Positions 1 through 38,021 of a DNA stretch of 64,000 nt are shown here, one piece after another; within the stretch, counting starts at the first letter, position 1, and each line of letters begins with the position of its first letter. The notes under the pieces were generated by a model, which saw nothing but the letters and a program-made list of their open reading frames with translations, had not been told where the DNA came from and ran no database searches. The DNA is from Apoda limacodes. Its lineage: Eukaryota; Arthropoda; Insecta; Lepidoptera; Limacodidae. The position numbers and the translations under genes are program-made. Location: NCBI GenBank assembly GCA_946406115.1, contig OX291543.1, positions 31,956,815-32,020,814 on the forward strand. Reading direction: 5' to 3'.

Positions 1-2340
1 TTAGGTAAATCAACAAAGTATGACCAAAAAAAGAATATTAAAAGCTTCGTTCGTTGCCTGTCGCAGTAGCGTTAAATCTTTGAAGTCAATGATGACACTT
101 CCAGATATAAAAGCTAATATTTAAAAATAAATTTTTTTTAAGTTATTTTTTGAACTCGGTCACAATTTAATTTCTCGTTTTAGCAAAAAGCTTAAGAAAC
201 TAATACATTTTCTCAAAAAAATACTAAATAAATAAACGAGTTATAATATTATGGATATATTATAAAGAGTAATTTAGCCCAATGACCGAATACCGAATAC
301 TTCAGTTCGATTCTTACCGAACCGAATTGCAGACCTGGCAGAACTATCTGGTTTCTCATCCTGTATTATTTGAGCGCAAATAGGGTTAAACCTTCTTAGT
401 TCAAACCGCCAGCAAACGCAACAGACTGTTGCCAAAGAGCTGAAAGGTTTTCTTTTTTGGTAAATTACAAAATATTACAAATTAAAAAAATATTAGTTTC
501 TGTCTTATGTTTAATTAAGTAATGCTTAACTGTTTAATTCGATATAAAAATGTTATTAATTACTGAAAATGGTCTTTTGTTCTATTTTCATAATCCTTTA
601 TGCTAGATAATATATTGATTTACTAATTACTAAAACATCAGGTGTATTAGGTATATAAAACCTTCACTATTCATCAGGTAATCGGATTTATAACTAAAGA
701 ATGTATTCGGCATTAAAACCGAATAATTTGTCCAAATACTAATATCTTAAAATTGCCGAATACCGAATACTAAACAAATATTCGGCGCATCTAAAACAAA
801 AAAACTAAAAGACACTCCTTAATCATGAGACTAATCACATACAACAATAAATGAATTGCCCACCATTACACTTTTACATTACACACCAAAGGCCTAGCTT
901 AGATAATTATTTGTTTTAATACTACATTCTAATAAGTATATTTAGGCTTTTAAAATAATAGCGGTGGAATTTTAGTTGATTGTGTAAGATGTTACAACCC
1001 TCTTCCTGACTGACATCGCGATTCTCAAGTAGGTACTAATTATAATAGCTAAGTAAGGGCAAACGAGCCCATTATATGGACTTTGCAATTGAAGAGTTCA
1101 TTAGACCATCTCTCATCATCCGAGTTAGATGGTAACTGTATTATGATTGTATTTTTACCAGAATTACATTAATTTCCAATTATAAATCGATTCGATATTT
1201 AGGCCTATTCCACACTACGAATTAAAAGCGCGCAAATTAGTTATTTCTATTTTGCATGTGCTTTTTTCGTAATTGTCAGGACAATGTTTGAATAAGTTTT
1301 TTTTTAAAAATCCACAGAAAACGGGAAAAATTGCCCAGACAAGAAGAGCTAGTATTATTATGCCATAGGGTTTATAGAAACTTTTTTATTAATATGTAGG
1401 TACTATGATAATCAATAAGATAGCGTTAGTTAGCGATACGTAAATGAAATCAGTGTCGTATTGTAGTACAGGGGCTGAACGAAAATATTGCTCTCCGCGG
1501 AGTCCCGGCGCGGTCCGTTGCGCCCACATGTTACAGAGTAGGGATTGGAACTGCCTTATATTTCTTTGTAACTCACTATCGATACATCGATAAGGTCATA
1601 TAGTAGGTATTTGCGTAGTGACAGTTTATATTTTTGAGCCAGAATAATAATTAAAACAGAAATAATTATATTAAAAAACAGAATGATATACACGTACAAA
1701 AATTGTACATGAAAATTGCACAGTAGTAACTACTACATTTCATCTTACCTAACATTTTTTTGTTAGATAATTGTATGACCTAAAAGAAATGAGAAAAAGA
1801 GATGAGAAAAGAATTTCAGGCATATTTTTTGATTGCCACACCTTTATATGCCATGTCATCATGAAAGTTTCTTGTTTAAACTTAAATAAAAATAAATGTG
1901 GAATTTAATTATGATCATCTCTCACCCAAATTACGTATATTTTTATTTGTGTATATATATGTATATGTATTTCATTTAATTTGCGTATTTTTATTATTAT
2001 ACATGGAAGAATTGAATGAGCTCCTGTGTTTTTATTAGTTGAACTGTGATTAACTTTGATCTTTTGTTTTATGGTTTAGTAGGTCAGTAAGCAAAGTTTA
2101 TCACGCTCAGTTCTTTTGAAGATTAAAAATGCAATGACATTTAATACCTACAGAAGTTATTAAAAACTATAAGCATTAAAATAAAATGATCTTTTGTCAA
2201 ATTTAAAAAAATAAAATATATAAATAGTAGTACTAGGCTATTATTTTAAAAATTATTTTTTGTCATAATACTGCGGCATGTAAATAAAAAAATCTCAAAT
2301 ATATATGGTTTTTCAATTAATTCTTCATCGAATCGATATT
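1..2340. other. Upstream intergenic, AT-rich, no gene seen
   Basis: No credible coding exon was found here. The motif 'ccgaataccgaatac' occurs at about 286-300 and again at 756-770 in the same orientation, with related 'attcggc' pieces near 697-708 and 780-785; this looks like an old repeat. A short GC-rich patch lies at about 1488-1530. The rest is AT-rich unique-looking sequence. Confidence 0.5.
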
Positions 2341-2671
2341 AAAATGAGAGCAACCGACGTCCCTGTTACTTCCATCTTAAGGAGGAGCGGCCGTAGCCCG
2401 TAACGCTAGTCACAGTTTAGCCAGCAGCGTACGCGCATCCCGTTGTATTCTGGCGCGATCCAAAAATATCAACCGACAGCCCTCGGCCCGGCCGCATTCG
2501 TTCTTTGACATGGGCTGATCCCGACTGACACGTTCATGAAACAAATCGAACGCAAATTTCGAAAATCGAATTGCAAATTCTAATTGTAGAATTCTCATTC
2601 TAAATTTAAAATCTTAAAGTTTAGGTCGCGTGTGGGGTTCTGTTTGTGTGCCAGTTCTTTCTGATGGTGCA
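2341..2671 (+). promoter_or_regulatory. Candidate promoter / 5' UTR of the ZCCHC24-like gene
   Basis: GC content rises abruptly for about 220 bp (2345-2560) directly upstream of the first coding exon, with several CpGs, in otherwise AT-rich DNA. No clear TATA box was seen. A possible weak splice acceptor ('tttag' at 2620-2624) precedes the ATG at 2672, so an upstream non-coding exon is possible. The minus-strand open frame at 2410-2598 is treated as a shadow of this composition. Location is inferred from composition and position only. Confidence 0.35.
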
Positions 2672-28070
<25,399 letters not shown>

Positions 28071-28460
28071 CTCGACCGAGAATCTAAACTGAAATTTCAA
28101 AAACACCTTACGACAAAGTAAGAAGTTATTTTGAGATTTTAGAAAATATTTTATTGTGAGTATCTTCTTACAAGTTTTCCTGGGCACTTATGCCATACGT
28201 TACATTTGTAAAAGCGGTGCTTGCTTAATCCATGCCTATCCAAGTTCCTATCAAAAAACAATGTTTGATTGTACCTACTGTGTCGAACGGAAGTTGCGCG
28301 GACACCGCTTTTACAACTGTAGACGTGGCATTATGTGGCCTAATATTTTCTAGTATTAGTAATACGTAATACTTACTCGTATATAAGAGGGAATATAAAG
28401 TTAAGTTGCTCACAACAGAATAGAATTTACAGGGAGTATATCAAGTCTCAATAAATAATA
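28071..28460 (+). other. Probable 3' UTR of the ZCCHC24-like gene
   Basis: The stretch runs from the stop codon to the first good polyadenylation signal. The open frames at 27981-28413 on either strand are shadows in the 3' UTR or antisense to the last exon. The true 3' end could be further right. Confidence 0.45.
28450..28455 (+). terminator. Polyadenylation signal AATAAA
   Basis: This is a canonical AATAAA 380 bp after the ZCCHC24-like stop codon, followed by an A-rich run. Use is inferred from position. Confidence 0.4.
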
Positions 28461-29639
28461 AAAAAAAAATATAGATACTACATTGTAATTCCAAGGGTTG
28501 TTATTAGCAAACATAATGCGATATAAATTTCTCGATAGAAAAAAATCACAGAATTACCTCTATTTTCGATTTATTTTAATAACCGTTCATATTATTTACC
28601 TAAAATTATATGTTTCTTTCATATTATAATATATCTAATACCTTTAAACGAGCAATTCTTGTATATATATATTCTGAATCTCGGAAACGGCTCCAACGGT
28701 TTCGGGGGCGATAAATCGATCTAGCTAGGTTTCATTTTTAAAAAACGTCGTTTTATCCGTGTGTTCAGGCAATGATAAACTGAAAAATAAGACTTCCTGA
28801 TATCTATTGGCGAGTAGTAATACTATTATTTTTACCGACACAGCAACATTAAAGCTACTTGACAACAGATGGCGTTGTTTAAAGAAAAACGAGCGGAGCT
28901 CGGTCTTTCAGGTACTTATTTCTTAATACAAGTTATTAGATTTTTTTTTAATACACTTAATAAGATTCAAGTAATCAATTTTTATTGCCTTTCGCACGTT
29001 TATATTCCGCGTTGTATGCAGAATTCGTATAGCTCTATGCTCCCTCTTAAGTTACTAAAACTTAAGCTTTCTGCATTCAAATATGTGCCATTTTTAAACT
29101 TAAAGTGATTTAACTCCAAAAAATGTGAAACTATAGTTGTAAATATATACTTAAAATTAACTATAGTAAAAGTACAGTTAAAAACATTTTCTTTTCAAAG
29201 CAAAGACTTATACTATAGCCAACAAATTTGACCTCAAGTCAGGAACCTAGAATCTGCATCTCGGTTTTTAGACATTAGAAATTGTGACATGCCGTCCTAA
29301 TGTTCTGACCAAATTGACCAAGAGATGATGTAAAATCCCGACCATATCTTTCCTTTGAAAATTTATAAAAATTATAGCAGGTACTTAAGGTAGGAAATAA
29401 GAATAAAATATGATGGCTAATCGAACAGAAAACCATTTACTAAACTATTAAATTAGCAAGTGTCGTTCTGTGTCTCGTGTGCCACGCTCAGGATATTCTT
29501 ATGCATCACGCGCCTCGTCAAACCCCTTCAACGATATATTGCTTTACGTCAGAAACCTAACCTTATATATTGCACTAGCGGTAATAAACCGCGACTTCAT
29601 TCACGTGGACTTTTGAAAAAAAAACTTTAAACTGTTGAT
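28461..29639. other. Intergenic, nothing recognised
   Basis: AT-rich sequence without supported gene or repeat. Confidence 0.4.
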
Positions 29640-29800
29640 GGGTTTACCTACACACATATCGGAACTTTCATAAAAATTTTCACCACCCATTTTACCCTCT
29701 GGGGGACAATTTGTCCAAAAACGGTGAAACACGTTAATCTTAATTTCAATCAAAAAGCCTGTACGGGCTGTTGTGCACTTAGTTACTGCACTGGCTGTCT
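29640..29800. repeat. Dispersed repeat, relative of 13190-13400
   Basis: It shares 'accctctggggg', 'tccaaaaacggtgaaac' and following sequence with the copy in intron 1, in the same order. The antisense open frame 29601-29873 overlaps it and is not a gene. Confidence 0.4.
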
Positions 29801-30026
29801 GTCTTATTAGCAACGTAAAAAAAATTGCAAAATCTGTAACGTGTAATGTGTTACGTGTAACATAATAGTTCATATTTTTATGTTTGTATGTGACATACTC
29901 TCCAACTTTAAAATGATTAGGTAAGACCTATAGCGATTTTGATAAACAACACTGTGCCTTCATCTATCTAAGTATATGCTTTTATTCTAATAGTTATTGT
30001 GTTTTATTTTGTATAATTGTAATTGT

Positions 30027-30082
30027 AATATTAACATAATAGTCTTTACAATGTCAATTGTAAAGAAAATTATGTTAATATT
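30027..30082. repeat. Tight hairpin, 26-bp stem with 4-nt loop
   Basis: Arms 30027-30052 ('aatattaacataatagtctt..') and 30057-30082 pair at 24 of 26 positions around the loop 'gtca'. The stem is AT-rich. The loop is too short for a typical microRNA precursor, so the function is unknown. Confidence 0.7.
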
Positions 30083-30604
30083 TTATTATTAAAACCTAAA
30101 TATTGAATATTCGCTGTATGTAATTATTTAAGTAGATAACACTGAGATAATCTATTTTATCATGAGTTTTTATTGTTACTTAAAAATGAGATTTTAGAAA
30201 CTTTTACTGTATATTTCGAACATGTTTTCTTCCCAAATATATGTTTGTTGAGCATTTTGATTTTTGTTATATGTAAGTGCATATACATATGTTGTGAAGT
30301 TTGAAATGTGTATGGGACATTGTGGAAGCTGTAAACAATGTCGGTTTGTTAAAAATAAGTTACAAAAGTTTTGATTTTTTCGTAGGATATTTTTGTAAAA
30401 TCAAACTGAGCAATTTGTTAAGTGTTTTTGCCACAATCACAGTCACAGTTTTTTTTGTTCATTTAGAAACAATTAAGAGGCAGTAGTACTTGAAGTAAAC
30501 TTATGTAAAGACAGTAATGACGCGATATGTAATTTACCGTGCATGAGTTTAGACAAGAACGACGCGATATGTTAACTAAGCATGCAAAAGTGAAAACAAG
30601 AATG

Positions 30605-30670
30605 ACATCAGACATGAAAGGCCTTCTCCACTGCTGGACATAGGCCACCACAGGACCAGCCTCTGCCTTT
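30605..30670 (-). mobile_element. RTE-type LINE 3' tail fragment
   Basis: The minus strand reads 'ggcctatgtccagcagtgg', the common closing phrase of lepidopteran RTE-like elements. Only about 60 bp are recognisable. Confidence 0.4.
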
Positions 30671-31146
30671 TACATCAGAGACAAGAAATAAATTAATATA
30701 ACAGTGTTATGTTATCAAAAAATGTTAGTTTGTAACTAAGAATTTGATGGTTATCAGGCACGACTATGATGTACTAGAGTTGTAAAGTAATAGGAATAAA
30801 GATATCTTTGCCAAAATAGTTTAAAAAGAAATGAAAAAAGTTTTAAGTATGATTATTTTTATTAGTATTTAGTCATTTCAGTCGGACCTACTGAGCAGAG
30901 CCAAAGATATCCTTGCCCTGAAATTGTAACTTAGGCACCCCAATCTCTTAAGGCTACAGCGGTGAAATTTTTTGTACACGTAATAAATACCCGCTATAAA
31001 AATATGTCAACATTATTAATAAAAAAATACTTTTTAATATAACACGACCTACTAAAGTCAAAAACTTACCGGGATAAAACCGACCAAGTTAAGCTTAACA
31101 ACTTAGAAATGGCTACGGAACCCTACACTAGCATTGGCTGTCCTTG
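30671..31146. other. Intergenic, nothing recognised
   Basis: AT-rich sequence, no gene. Confidence 0.4.
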
Positions 31147-31258
31147 TTTTTTTTATTAGGTGACAAACAAGCTAACGGTCCGGACAAAGCAACGTCCGTA
31201 CGTTTGTGACACCAGGAGCATCACTCGCGTGTTGCCGACCTTTCAAAAATCTAATAAA
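31147..31258 (-). mobile_element. Jockey-type LINE 3' fragment
   Basis: 'attaggtgacaaacaagcta', 'acggtccg', 'caggagcatcactcgcgtgt' and 'tgccgacc' identify a short decayed copy of the family's 3' end on the minus strand, starting with a T-rich run. Confidence 0.6.
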
Positions 31259-33585
31259 TAAAACGTAAATTTTGACCAACTTCTAATGATAGGATTGTGC
31301 TGTAATTTTGCGCGCGCTTTGCACTTGACAATACGATTTAAAAAAAACATTTCTGTCCGTCTCAAATCGTTAACCAAAACGATTCGATATTTTAAACTAA
31401 CTTTATTATCTGTACTCAGATCAGTTGCGTTATCGGGTGGTACAAGCAATCAAATAGAAATTGAGACAAAATCTTGATTCGGATTGATATTCTGTTTGGA
31501 AACTACAATAAAACCATTTTAATATAGTCTTAACAAAAAATAGCATGGCTTTTCATGCACATATATAACAAAACAATTAAATAATGATTATAATTTTGTT
31601 AAAATTAAACAAACATAATTAAATTCTACTAAGTGTAGAGACTCGAGGCTTGGTTTCCACATTGGCTTACAGTCAAAACACGAAGTTGTAACTTTTATGT
31701 TCTTCATAAACCTTACTCAAGTTAAACCGGGTAGCCCTGGCAGCAGGATAGCATGAATTTGCTACAGTGAAGAAAGAGACAGCACAAAACTATACCCTGT
31801 TATTGAACGAAACCCTAAGTGTTAAATGTTTACAAACAAATTATTCCTCAATTTTATTGTATTTCAAACTTAGGGCAGCACCTTAACAGTATAGTTGCCT
31901 CATTAATCCTATAAAAAGATTTTTTTTTTTAATCCTAAGATGTCTAATATCAGCCTTTGTTTTATTTTTTTGGATTGACTTGGTTATGATTAGGCTTCGT
32001 TATGATATTAGGCTTAGGGTTATGCTCCAAATGGCATCGCTGATACTTATCATTTCATATGTATATTTAGATTTTTTATGTATGACTATGTAAAGATACA
32101 CTTATTCTATAATGAAATTAAGGAATATATTAATTATAAGAAATTTAAATGTATTATACTGATTTTGTTCTTCTTTTATATTTTTGTGTGTTATTTACTA
32201 TCCTTGTGTCCCTTCCTATGTCAAGATTTAATAAAGGTATGTATGTTATCTAAGTTTTAACCAAAATATTTAGTCTAAGCCGTTCTCTACCTACTATTAA
32301 TTTTATTTTATTTCTTTTTTATTTTTTTTGTTTCTATGTGTATATGTAGTGTAATATTTATAATTTTACTATTTATATAACACCACATTTTATAAAAAAT
32401 ATTATTTGTATGACATTTCTTATTATCTTCTTTAATTTTGTTTTATTGTTATTAGATTAGAAGTAATATAAAAAGCCACAAAACTGTGTTAAAATATTAA
32501 TGTAGATACTAAGAAATTCTCCAAAGACCCAGTGAATTCTCATCGTGCCAAATATATAGTAATTAAGTGTGTTTTTAATTAAGTGTAATTTTAAAAAATC
32601 TCTGTCTAGTTGTTTTAAGAGCAAATTTTTATATGTGCCATAAGTCAAAGAAAAACAGCCATTAATAAATCTACCATGCAACAAACTTTTCGGACCCGTT
32701 TTATGGTCGCTAGCGTAATATAAGTTCATATCATTTTAATATGACTGACTGTAGTTTTGATTCTTGACCACTAGGTGAGAAAACTTTGTTGCACTGAAAA
32801 TAAAAATTAAAATCCAAAGTGTAGTCTAGTAGCCTACAAATTTTTTGTTAGCTGCAACTTCGGTTCTTTGTTTTCATTCAAAAGAGAGATGTCACCAATG
32901 TTTTTTTTTATATTAGGAATTTATAATATCGCTATGACCACGTTTAATATGTGTCGACCTAATCTAAATTTAAGTCTTAAACCTAATGTCATGTCGCCGC
33001 TGAATCAAGTATGGTGCTTTAATCTTAATATACAATTGACAAATGTTATTTTTATATAAAAAACATAATAAAAAAATATTAAAGAAATCTAAATTAACAT
33101 CAGGCAATCAAGAACTACTTAAACGTATTGCAACTAGTTATATGTAAGTACATTTATTTTGTATAGTTTTAATGTTATTGGTGAACATATTATTGTAACA
33201 TGTTACTTAAGTGCTTTTTTATTATACTATTAAAACATTTAAATAAATTTTATAATGCTTATGAATATTTAAATGATTTCGATATTTATATTTGCCCAAG
33301 TCTTCGTTCAAACTCGCAAGTACGTCATTTATCGTGAATCTTTAAAACAAGCTATTCTACAGTCCTGATTAGGACGATAGCCCATCGCATACTTTAGTAA
33401 AAGTGAGCCGTTTCGACTGGTATACAAAGACATATTACGCTATTGAAGCATACAAAGAGACACAGTTCCGCGTACGATAGGCGCTAGCACGTGACCGCAC
33501 TTCCGCTGTCTGCTTGTTTGTCATCTCAGTGGTATAAATTGCTTAAAATCCTCTAAGATATCGGGTAACATAGTCACAATAATAT
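31259..33585. other. Intergenic, nothing recognised
   Basis: Very AT-rich. Short open frames on both strands (31243-31477, 32078-32260, 32457-32729, 32868-33059) lack any signature. Confidence 0.4.
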
Positions 33586-33586
33586 A

Positions 33587-33790
33587 AGTCGGTGGTGGCT
33601 GAGGGGTTTCGATTTCACCTTGCGTCCTGAGTGGCGGAGGTTCGAACCCCGCGTGTGAGTCTTTTTTTTAATTTCTCAATACATTGATTATTCACACTAC
33701 TGGCTTAATGTTAAAAGAAAACATCGTGAGGAAACCTGAAGATGTCAAAAAAAAGACACATGTGAAGTTCACAAGATTGCAGAGCTTGAA
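33587..33790 (+). mobile_element. tRNA-derived SINE
   Basis: The head has an A box ('ggtggctgaggggtttcg') and a B box ('ggttcgaaccccgcgtg') about 45 bp apart, then a T run. It is followed by the well-known lepidopteran body 'aaacatcgtgaggaaacctg'. The same head is at 63555-63660. The absence of a normal anticodon arm argues against a tRNA gene. Confidence 0.65.
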
Positions 33791-33804
33791 GACTTAAGAG
33801 TATC

Positions 33805-34180
33805 GGATTCGCAGCGCGCTCCATACAACAGGATTTTTCTCCTATGATGCATATCAATCCCTCAAACTAATTGTTTTTTTTTAACAAGACAAGACAACTA
33901 ATATCTAGGTCCGTGGTGTTTCAGTTTTACGTTAAATTGTGTAGTTCTAAAATTATTAGAGTCCAAAAACTTGTAATTTATGGTCAAAACAGCTGCAACA
34001 TCGTGCTTATTATACACTATAACAAAAACGTTTCCAAAAATTTTAAAGCACCACAGACCTAGATAATATAAATTTTCTAAATAAAAAAATTTTACTGTCA
34101 TTCTTACTAAATTAAATGAATAAACACAATAATTCGAAACACAAAAATCATTAGTCAAATTTGTAAAAGTCTAATTCTGC
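33805..34180. repeat. Single arm of the 15424-type MITE and decayed body
   Basis: 'gattcgcagcgcgctccatacaa' resembles the arm of the MITE at 15424; a 'gcacacc..gacctaga' piece near 34050-34065 recalls 15660. The opposite arm is not clear. Low support. Confidence 0.3.
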
Positions 34181-34519
34181 GTGACGCTGGCTCGCTTGAC
34201 GAACACGGGAGCTTGAGACGGGGGAGGCGAGGCGAGTTAGCAAATTCAGTCGCGGGCCGTCCGTGAACGAATTTTCATTTGTATTGCGTTTGACGTAAGT
34301 AGGTAGGTACCTAAGGAAACAATTACGAAAATATCACTGTTGCATGTTTCGTTCCGCAGCAAGTTCATTAGATTTTTTTGACTTTTAACTAGGTACCTAT
34401 TTAGCGTAATTTATATAAATAAAAATGAATCGCAAAATTTGTTGCTAAGCGCAAAACTCGAAGACGCCTGGACCAATTCAGCAAATTTTTTTTTGTTCTT
34501 TTTGTTAGTGTTTTTATGA

Positions 34520-34990
34520 AAGAAAAAAACGGTCAAGTGCGAGTCGGACTCGCGCACTAAGGAAAACTCGAAGACGGCTGGACCAATTCGGGTAATTTTG
34601 TTTGTTGTGTTTGATAGTGTTAGGGCAAGGTTTTTATGAAAGAAAAAAATGGTCAAGTGCGAGTCGGACTCGCACTTTAAGGGTAAACCGATTTTAATGA
34701 AATTGTTACGCACATGTCGGAGAAGGTTTCTAAATTAATACAACCCTTTCACAATTCAATTTCACAAAATTCAAAACCGCCATGAATAAGGTTATCGATA
34801 TAAGATTTCAACGGCAACTCCTTAGTTATAAAAAAACCGACTCACACTTGACGTTTTTAAGTAGCCTATGTCCTTTCTCGGAAGTCAAATTATCTCCATG
34901 CTAAATTTCATCTTAATCAGTACAGCTGTTTAAGCGTGAAGAGGTACAAACAGACAGATTTACTTTCGCATATATAATATTAGTATGGAA
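34520..34990 (+). repeat. Lepidopteran dispersed repeats, partly duplicated
   Basis: The module 'gtcaagtgcgagtcggactc' occurs twice (about 34532 and 34653), each followed by 'aaaactcgaagacg' or 'taaaccgattt'-type sequence, a local duplication of about 120 bp. From 34795 to 34987 lies the very common block 'atctccatgctaaatttcat ... gtttaagcgtgaagagg ... cgcatatataatattagtatgga'. The minus-strand open frame 34411-34713 is a shadow of this. Confidence 0.55.
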
Positions 34991-35199
34991 TTTTATAATG
35001 AATACATACCTATCTAAAAATTTGCCGTATGATACCTATTTTTCAAAATAATTGTACCTACATCTACTGTGAACAATGTGTCACTAAGATTGAAAGTCTA
35101 GAAAGAGATTTCCAATTATTCCTAAGCAAAAAGAATAGAACAGTATTTATTTTTTTATAAATATTGAAAAATAAATCAAATATTATTTATTCAAAATTA

Positions 35200-35262
35200 G
35201 AAAACAAGCTAACGGTCCGCCTGATGGTAAGCGGTCCCCATAGCCTATGGACGCTTGTAACA
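35200..35262 (-). mobile_element. Jockey-type LINE 3' UTR scrap
   Basis: 'aaacaagctaacggtccgcc', 'tgatggtaagcggtccccat' and 'tggacgcttgtaac' identify about 60 bp of the family. Confidence 0.6.
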
Positions 35263-35366
35263 TTTCCATAATACAACCTTCTTTTACTCTTATATCGGCC
35301 AGTAAAGAATGTTCTAAATCGTAAACAAAAGAAGGCATTATTAGTCATTGTTATTTAAAATTGAAA

Positions 35367-37387
35367 ACTGTTCCACACAGTTACATGAAGAGACTTATTT
35401 ATTATTTTGAACATACTATATTTCATCAAAACAGATAAATGTGGCCGAGCTTAGGTTGTAAGAGTGGCCTAATGTCGGCCGTGATTTTTATAGTCTTATA
35501 AAATAGTATAACTAACACTAAAAGGCTGCTGAACTTTGGTCATTCAATTAACGTATATGGAACGCCTTATAAACTTTAAGAGCCAGTAAGAGAACAGTAA
35601 GAAGATACTAATAAATTTTAAAATTGCTGTCATCCCCCTTGTATTTTAATAATAGGGTTTTTTTAATAAATCAGAATCCTATCATGAGCCCCGTTATTTC
35701 TCAGTAACAAATTAAAGTAAACAATTGAAATAAAAAAAAAATCTTTTACATTACTATTTTACTGTTCTGTACTGTACTGTGTATTTATGGTCATAAAAAC
35801 ATATTTCCAGAGTGGTATCCGTTGACGTTTACCGCCAAATAAGTGATAAAATTGCACTAATGCGCCTCGCCGGCTTCTATACACTATACCACTGGAGCGT
35901 ACGACATAAAGACACATATTGCATACATACCGCCAATGTTACATTTAAATTATAATGACGCAATACATAATCTTTATTATAACCTTTAATGTCTTCAGTC
36001 AATCAGTAGGCAGTGAACACGATTTTTAAAATTATAAAAGTACTTTTTTTTTTTTTTTTTTTAATACCACTAAGGTGGCAAACAAGCTTACGGTCCGCCT
36101 GATGGTAAGCCGTAGCCTATGGACGCTTGCAACACCAGGGGTATCACTCGCGCGTTGTCGACCCTCCAGAAATCTAATAACTTCTTTCTTAAAGAACCCC
36201 ATACTGTAGTCCTTAGAGCAAACCTTGGCAGGGAGCTCATTCTCAAGTGTTCGCGGAAGGAAGTTTCTCTGAAACCGCACTGTACGCGACCATTTCGGTT
36301 CCAAAGTATGAGAATGAATTCCCTGCCGATGGCGAGCGGTGCAATGGTAGAAAGTAGCCGTGGACATCATTTCGAACAATCACTCAGAACACAACCCATT
36401 GTACAAGCGGTAGAACACACACAGGGAGTCAAAGTCTCTCCTAAGCGTTGACAATTCTCACAGCCCGTCGTTGAACCGAGTCAAAAGGGCCAAGCCGCCG
36501 ATACTTAACTTTATCAACAATTTTGTAACGTTATTTCGTAACGTACAATTATTTTGAAAAATACTCATTAAGTAGGTAGGTACCTACAATATATAAGTAT
36601 AAATTTAATAATGGTAAAAGGTAAGTAATATATAACTAAAAAAATTAGAAAATAACTTAAATATATTACTATAAAATATAGTAAATTCACTTAACTTTTA
36701 CAATTATTAAATTTATACTTATATATTGTAAATATCTACCTTCTTAATGAGTATTTTTCAAAATAATTGTACTTTACGAAATAACGTTACGAAATTGTTC
36801 ATGAAGTTAAGTACTACGTTATAACTTTTAAAAAACGTGTTCACTGCCTACTGATAAAATGATGAAATGAAAGGTTATGATAAAAATTATGTAAAGCCGG
36901 CGAGGCGCAGCATAGTGCAATTCTGTCACTAATTTGGCAAAAATCGTCAACGGATACCAATATGGGAATATGTTTTTTTTACCAGCAATAGCTTACAGTT
37001 TTCTTCCTAATTCCGGACAGTTAAATAGCAATTTTTCTTCTTAATTTAATTCGGTAAATAGAAATAACGGAGCCGATGTTAGGATTCTTATTTTATTACA
37101 AAATTCTAATGTCGGCCTGCGGCCAAGACAAGGGAGATCACAGCAATTTTATAATTTTAATTGGATTTATTAGTATGCTAAGTTAGGGCTTTTAAATACC
37201 CGTTTATTGAATATCCAAAGTTCGGCCGCCTCAAAATGTTAGTTATACTATTTTAATACTCTATAAAAATCACGGCGGAAATTGGGTTGCTCTAACAACC
37301 TAAGCTTGGCCAGCTTCATTTGTTTCCATGAAATACAGTATGTTAAAATACTAAATAAGTCTATTCATGTAACTGTGTAGAACAGTG
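35367..37387. mobile_element. Large inverted-repeat (foldback-like) element, about 750-840-bp arms
   Basis: The arms meet near 36645. The left arm includes 'gagcttaggttgtaagag', 'ggccgtgatttttatag', 'gcgcctcgccggctt', 'caatcagtaggcagtgaaca' and 'cgtaacgttatttcgtaac'; the right arm carries these in reverse order and complement (for example 'taagcttggc', 'cacggcgg', 'aagccggcgaggcgc', 'tgttcactgcctactgat', 'gaaataacgttacgaaa'). Divergence between arms is substantial, so it is old. The left arm is interrupted by a LINE fragment at 36045-36500. No transposase was seen. Confidence 0.75.
36045..36500 (-). mobile_element. Jockey-type LINE fragment nested in the inverted repeat
   Basis: It starts with a poly-T run (poly-A tail on the minus strand) at 36045-36062. 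Its minus-strand reading includes 'MFEMMSTATFYHCTARHRQG', 'VRFQRNFLPRTL' and 'ELPAKVCSKDYSMGFFKKEV', the reverse transcriptase C-terminus. It ends near 36500, where the sequence of the inverted repeat resumes ('gatacttaacttta', matched by the right arm), so it inserted after the inverted repeat formed. Frame damage is present. Confidence 0.8.
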
Positions 37388-38021
37388 TCTTTATATTTTT
37401 TGCTGTTAAACACAATACTGTTTATCACATTTAAACTAGTTACCGTTGGAAATTTCAACTATTTTTTTTATTTTATTTATTATTGGTAAATTTTCAAATG
37501 ATAAGAAAAACAAGAATACATATATTACCTAATACGATTTCTGTTTTAAAAGGTATTATAAAGAGTTAAAGTTTTGCATGGTAAAGTTTCAACACAAATA
37601 AATAATTTCTATTGTTATATTGCCCTTTTTACGTTTCGACATTAGGATAGAAGAAGGCCGTAGTTAGGTAAAGGATGGCTGATATTAGGGAAATTTGCCG
37701 TACAAAACTTTAAACGCTTATTATTCTTTGTCACGTAATTCAAAATGTTTATAATCACTATATATACTCAATAACATAAAGTGTAAATGTTAAATAGCCC
37801 GACAATGCAAATTCAACGGTGGATTACTTCAAGGTTCAGGTATGGTTAGGACTGAAAGTTGCGATTCAAATTAAGGGGCCGACATTTGGGTGTTTTACCC
37901 TACTCCATTTTAAAAAAGACTTAGGTACTACGAATATTGTTTATGAAGGACAACCTTATTAAATTATTTTGGTATTATTAATTATCTATTGACCTCCAAT
38001 CTTACATTTATGTCACCTTTC

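Noticed and set aside
1..6. 'ttaggt' at the window start, resembling the insect telomere unit TTAGG
   Set aside because: Only one unit is present and the following sequence is not an array.
28156..28413. Open frames on both strands just after the ZCCHC24 stop
   Set aside because: They overlap each other and lie in the 3' UTR; no start context or homology.
33587..33660. tRNA gene on the plus strand
   Set aside because: A and B boxes are present, but no proper acceptor stem or anticodon loop can be drawn and a SINE body follows.
34411..34713. 100-codon minus-strand frame with two similar 'ESDSHLT' blocks
   Set aside because: The internal similarity comes from a duplicated dispersed repeat ('gtcaagtgcgagtcggactc'); it is not a protein repeat.
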